Source: Actinomycetes bacterium
Lineage (GTDB): Bacteria > Actinomycetota > Humimicrobiia > Humimicrobiales > Humimicrobiaceae
Direction of reading: 5' to 3'
Length of the DNA: 5,874 bases
Assembly (NCBI GenBank): GCA_030603375.1
Contig: JAUVXY010000091.1
Coordinates: forward strand, 1 to 5,874
A program made the position numbers and the translations under genes. The notes beneath the pieces were generated by a model. It was not told the origin of the DNA and did no database searches. It saw only the letters and a list, made by a program, of their open reading frames with translations. Positions 4,118-5,874 of the stretch are shown here, in pieces (position 1 is the first letter of the stretch; each line of letters starts with the position of its first letter).

Positions 4118-5874
4118 TGGATATAAAAAAAAGAATTATAACATCTGTTTTAATACTTATTATTATATTAACTGTCCTTCCTATACTGTCATCAGTTTTA
4201 GATAAGTTTCTTGAAGTTTACAGATTTGATTTATCGCTAGTCCCGAAAAACTTTATAATAAAAACTGCTGCAAGCGGCAGGACTTATTTTAATTTTTTTA
4301 CTAAAGTAAGCCCAACTAACATTTTGGGTTGGGGAATACTTGGGCTATTTTTAGTATACTCGCTTTTTGGACTCTCAGGTTTAAAACTGCAAAAAAAGTA
4401 CACACAAAAAGATGACTATGGAAGCCACGGTACATCAAGATTTCAGACTCCCAGGGAAGTAAAAAAACATTATTTTAAAGATAATATAGGGTGGTTTTTA
4501 GGTTCAGACAGACCCAGTCTTTCCTACTCCATAGATATGCCTGGAGCATACCACCCCATAGCAAGCAGTCTTAACATGCAGGCACTGGTACTGGGAAGCC
4601 CCGGAAGCTTTAAGACCACAAGCTTTGTAATTCCAAATATATTTCACATACCTTATATGTATAGAAATTTAGATGAGAAAGGCGATATAATAATAACTGA
4701 TCCCAAAAGCGAGATTTACTGCCTGACTTCCAAATACCTTACCAGGTGCGGTTATGACGTTTACGTTCTTGACTTTATAAACTTAAAGTATGGTGACAGC
4801 TTAAATCCCATAAATTATATATCAACTGATAAAGAGCTTATGGAAATAGCTGAAGGCTATATAAGCTCTGTAGCTGACTCAAACATTACATCTTACAGTA
4901 GCGATACTTTTTGGGAAGAATCCGAAGGGCAGCTTCTGGGGGCTCTAATTGGTTTTGTAAAAAAGATATATCCAGAAGGTCAGCAAACATTTGGGGAAGT
5001 ATTAAAGATCCTTACTTCTGAAAATGTCAGAGACCCCAAAAAGGCAGTAAAATTTTTTACTGAATACAATATTGGCGGAACTCCGCTGCAGCTCTGGGAT
5101 AACTTTCTCTTGGCAGAAGATAAGGTAAGGGCAAATATACTTATAGGGCTTGCGACTAAATTAAAGCTATTTTCTATAAAAGGTATAAAAAATATAACGG
5201 GCTTGACAACTGTAGATATTAAAAAAATCGGGGCTAAAAAGAAGAGGCCAATTGCTCTTTTTATACTTATGCCTGATAAGGACAGGACATTTTCTCCCAT
5301 TATTAATTCTATAGTAACTACCATTTTAAACCAGCTTTATAAAACAGCTTACGGGTATGGCAATAAACTGTATAGTCCAACATTTCTAATACTTGAAGAA
5401 ATGGCAAATATTGGAAGGATTCCAAACATTCAGGTAATGCTTGGCACAATGCGGTCCCGGCGTATTTACCCCATGCTTATATGGCAGTCACTTCCGCAGA
5501 TGAAAAACCGCTACGGTAACTGCTGGGAAGATATACTCTCAATGTGCGATACACATCTCTACTTAGGTGTAAATGATGATTTTACCGCACAGTACTGCAG
5601 TAGGTTTTTAGGAAGTACCACTATTAAAATACAAAGCGTTAGCAGGAATATGGAAAGCTTTTTTGAAAGTAGCAGGCAAAGCCAGTCGCAAAACTATTAC
5701 GCAAGAAACTTAATGCTTCCTGATGAATGCAGGAGGCTACCCCAGGGAAGACTGGTTTTAAACCAGCGTTCTTTTTACCCATCTCTTTTATATAAGGTTC
5801 AGTACCGCTACTGGGAAAGACAAGTAAGAATCTGTGATTTTTCCAATGTTAGTGATCTACCGGAGATAAAAAGT
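4117..5874 (+). CDS. VirD4/TraG-type conjugative coupling protein ATPase (runs off the right edge)
   Basis: ATG 4117 opens 586 codons with no stop; the gene continues past the window, though the family's usual size suggests little is missing. Two transmembrane helices (about 6-27 and 69-90) anchor it in the membrane. The cytoplasmic part has GSHGTSRF (102-109), Walker A GSPGSFKTTS (160-169, K166), DPKSEIY (195-201), the SYSSDTFWEESEGQLLGAL signature, a Walker B-like LILEEMANIGRIP (424-436), and IWQSLPQMKNRYG then CDTHLYLGVNDDFTAQY. Coupling proteins dock the relaxase-DNA complex onto the type IV secretion channel and power transfer. AAGGAG (4102-4107) sits 9 bases upstream, inside the relaxase's end; stop and start overlap as TAATG. 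The usual Walker B aspartate is a glutamate (E427), with the catalytic-position E428 present. The presence of VirD4 argues for a conjugative element rather than a simple mobilizable one. Confidence 0.93.
   Translation, partial: MDIKKRIITSVLILIIILTVLPILSSVLDKFLEVYRFDLSLVPKNFIIKTAASGRTYFNFFTKVSPTNILGWGILGLFLVYSLFGLSGLKLQKKYTQKDDYGSHGTSRFQTPREVKKHYFKDNIGWFLGSDRPSLSYSIDMPGAYHPIASSLNMQALVLGSPGSFKTTSFVIPNIFHIPYMYRNLDEKGDIIITDPKSEIYCLTSKYLTRCGYDVYVLDFINLKYGDSLNPINYISTDKELMEIAEGYISSVADSNITSYSSDTFWEESEGQLLGALIGFVKKIYPEGQQTFGEVLKILTSENVRDPKKAVKFFTEYNIGGTPLQLWDNFLLAEDKVRANILIGLATKLKLFSIKGIKNITGLTTVDIKKIGAKKKRPIALFILMPDKDRTFSPIINSIVTTILNQLYKTAYGYGNKLYSPTFLILEEMANIGRIPNIQVMLGTMRSRRIYPMLIWQSLPQMKNRYGNCWEDILSMCDTHLYLGVNDDFTAQYCSRFLGSTTIKIQSVSRNMESFFESSRQSQSQNYYARNLMLPDECRRLPQGRLVLNQRSFYPSLLYKVQYRYWERQVRICDFSNVSDLPEIKS

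Noticed and set aside
4980..5324. 114-aa minus-strand ORF
   Set aside because: It is antisense inside the VirD4 gene, whose conserved motifs are in the plus frame throughout.
1060..5874. CRISPR array, tRNA, rRNA, riboswitch or transposase
   Set aside because: No regularly spaced repeats, cloverleaf-like segments, rRNA-like conserved stretches or DDE/recombinase motifs were recognised on either strand.

Overview
This is an AT-rich stretch whose genes use many AGA/AGG arginine and ATA isoleucine codons. Together with a MobC/relaxase/VirD4 set resembling those of Firmicutes conjugative transposons, this suggests an anaerobic, Clostridia- or Halanaerobiales-like bacterium. That placement is inference; no ribosomal or housekeeping marker is present. 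The window reads as one edge of an integrative conjugative or mobilizable element: its control region, the start of its transfer operon and, on the left, a divergent nuclease-helicase gene that is either cargo or chromosomal flank.

Layout. Positions 1-1059 (minus) hold the N-terminal 353 residues of a fused phospholipase-D-like/SNF2 helicase. Positions 1060-1504 are very AT-rich and contain at most one tiny membrane-protein ORF (1243-1383). A minus-strand XRE-type regulator (1594-1932) faces a plus-strand mini-HTH regulator (2046-2249). Between them lie a strong promoter candidate and a perfect 13-bp inverted repeat (2004-2038), the likely operator. Positions 2275-2839 carry three small, unrecognised or weakly recognised ORFs. 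From 2800 the transfer genes follow tightly: MobC (2800-3117), a MOBP-type relaxase (3131-4117), and a VirD4/TraG coupling ATPase (4117 to the right edge), whose start overlaps the relaxase stop as TAATG.

How it fits together. By analogy with known families, MobC and the relaxase form the relaxosome that nicks oriT. VirD4 then delivers the complex to a type IV secretion channel, presumably encoded beyond the right edge. The two HTH proteins probably set the on/off state of the transfer operon through the palindrome.

The main anomaly is that several small genes of the control region look broken by one base, while the mob genes are intact. The XRE gene has an A7 run after which the -1 frame stays coding for about 35 codons. 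The mini-HTH gene has a T7 run after which the -1 frame stays open and ends in TAATG with the next ORF. A small gene at 2567 also appears to change frame near 2711. Homopolymer miscounts, decay, or programmed or transcriptional slippage could each explain this. The sequence alone cannot decide, and miscounts or real indels are the simplest explanation.
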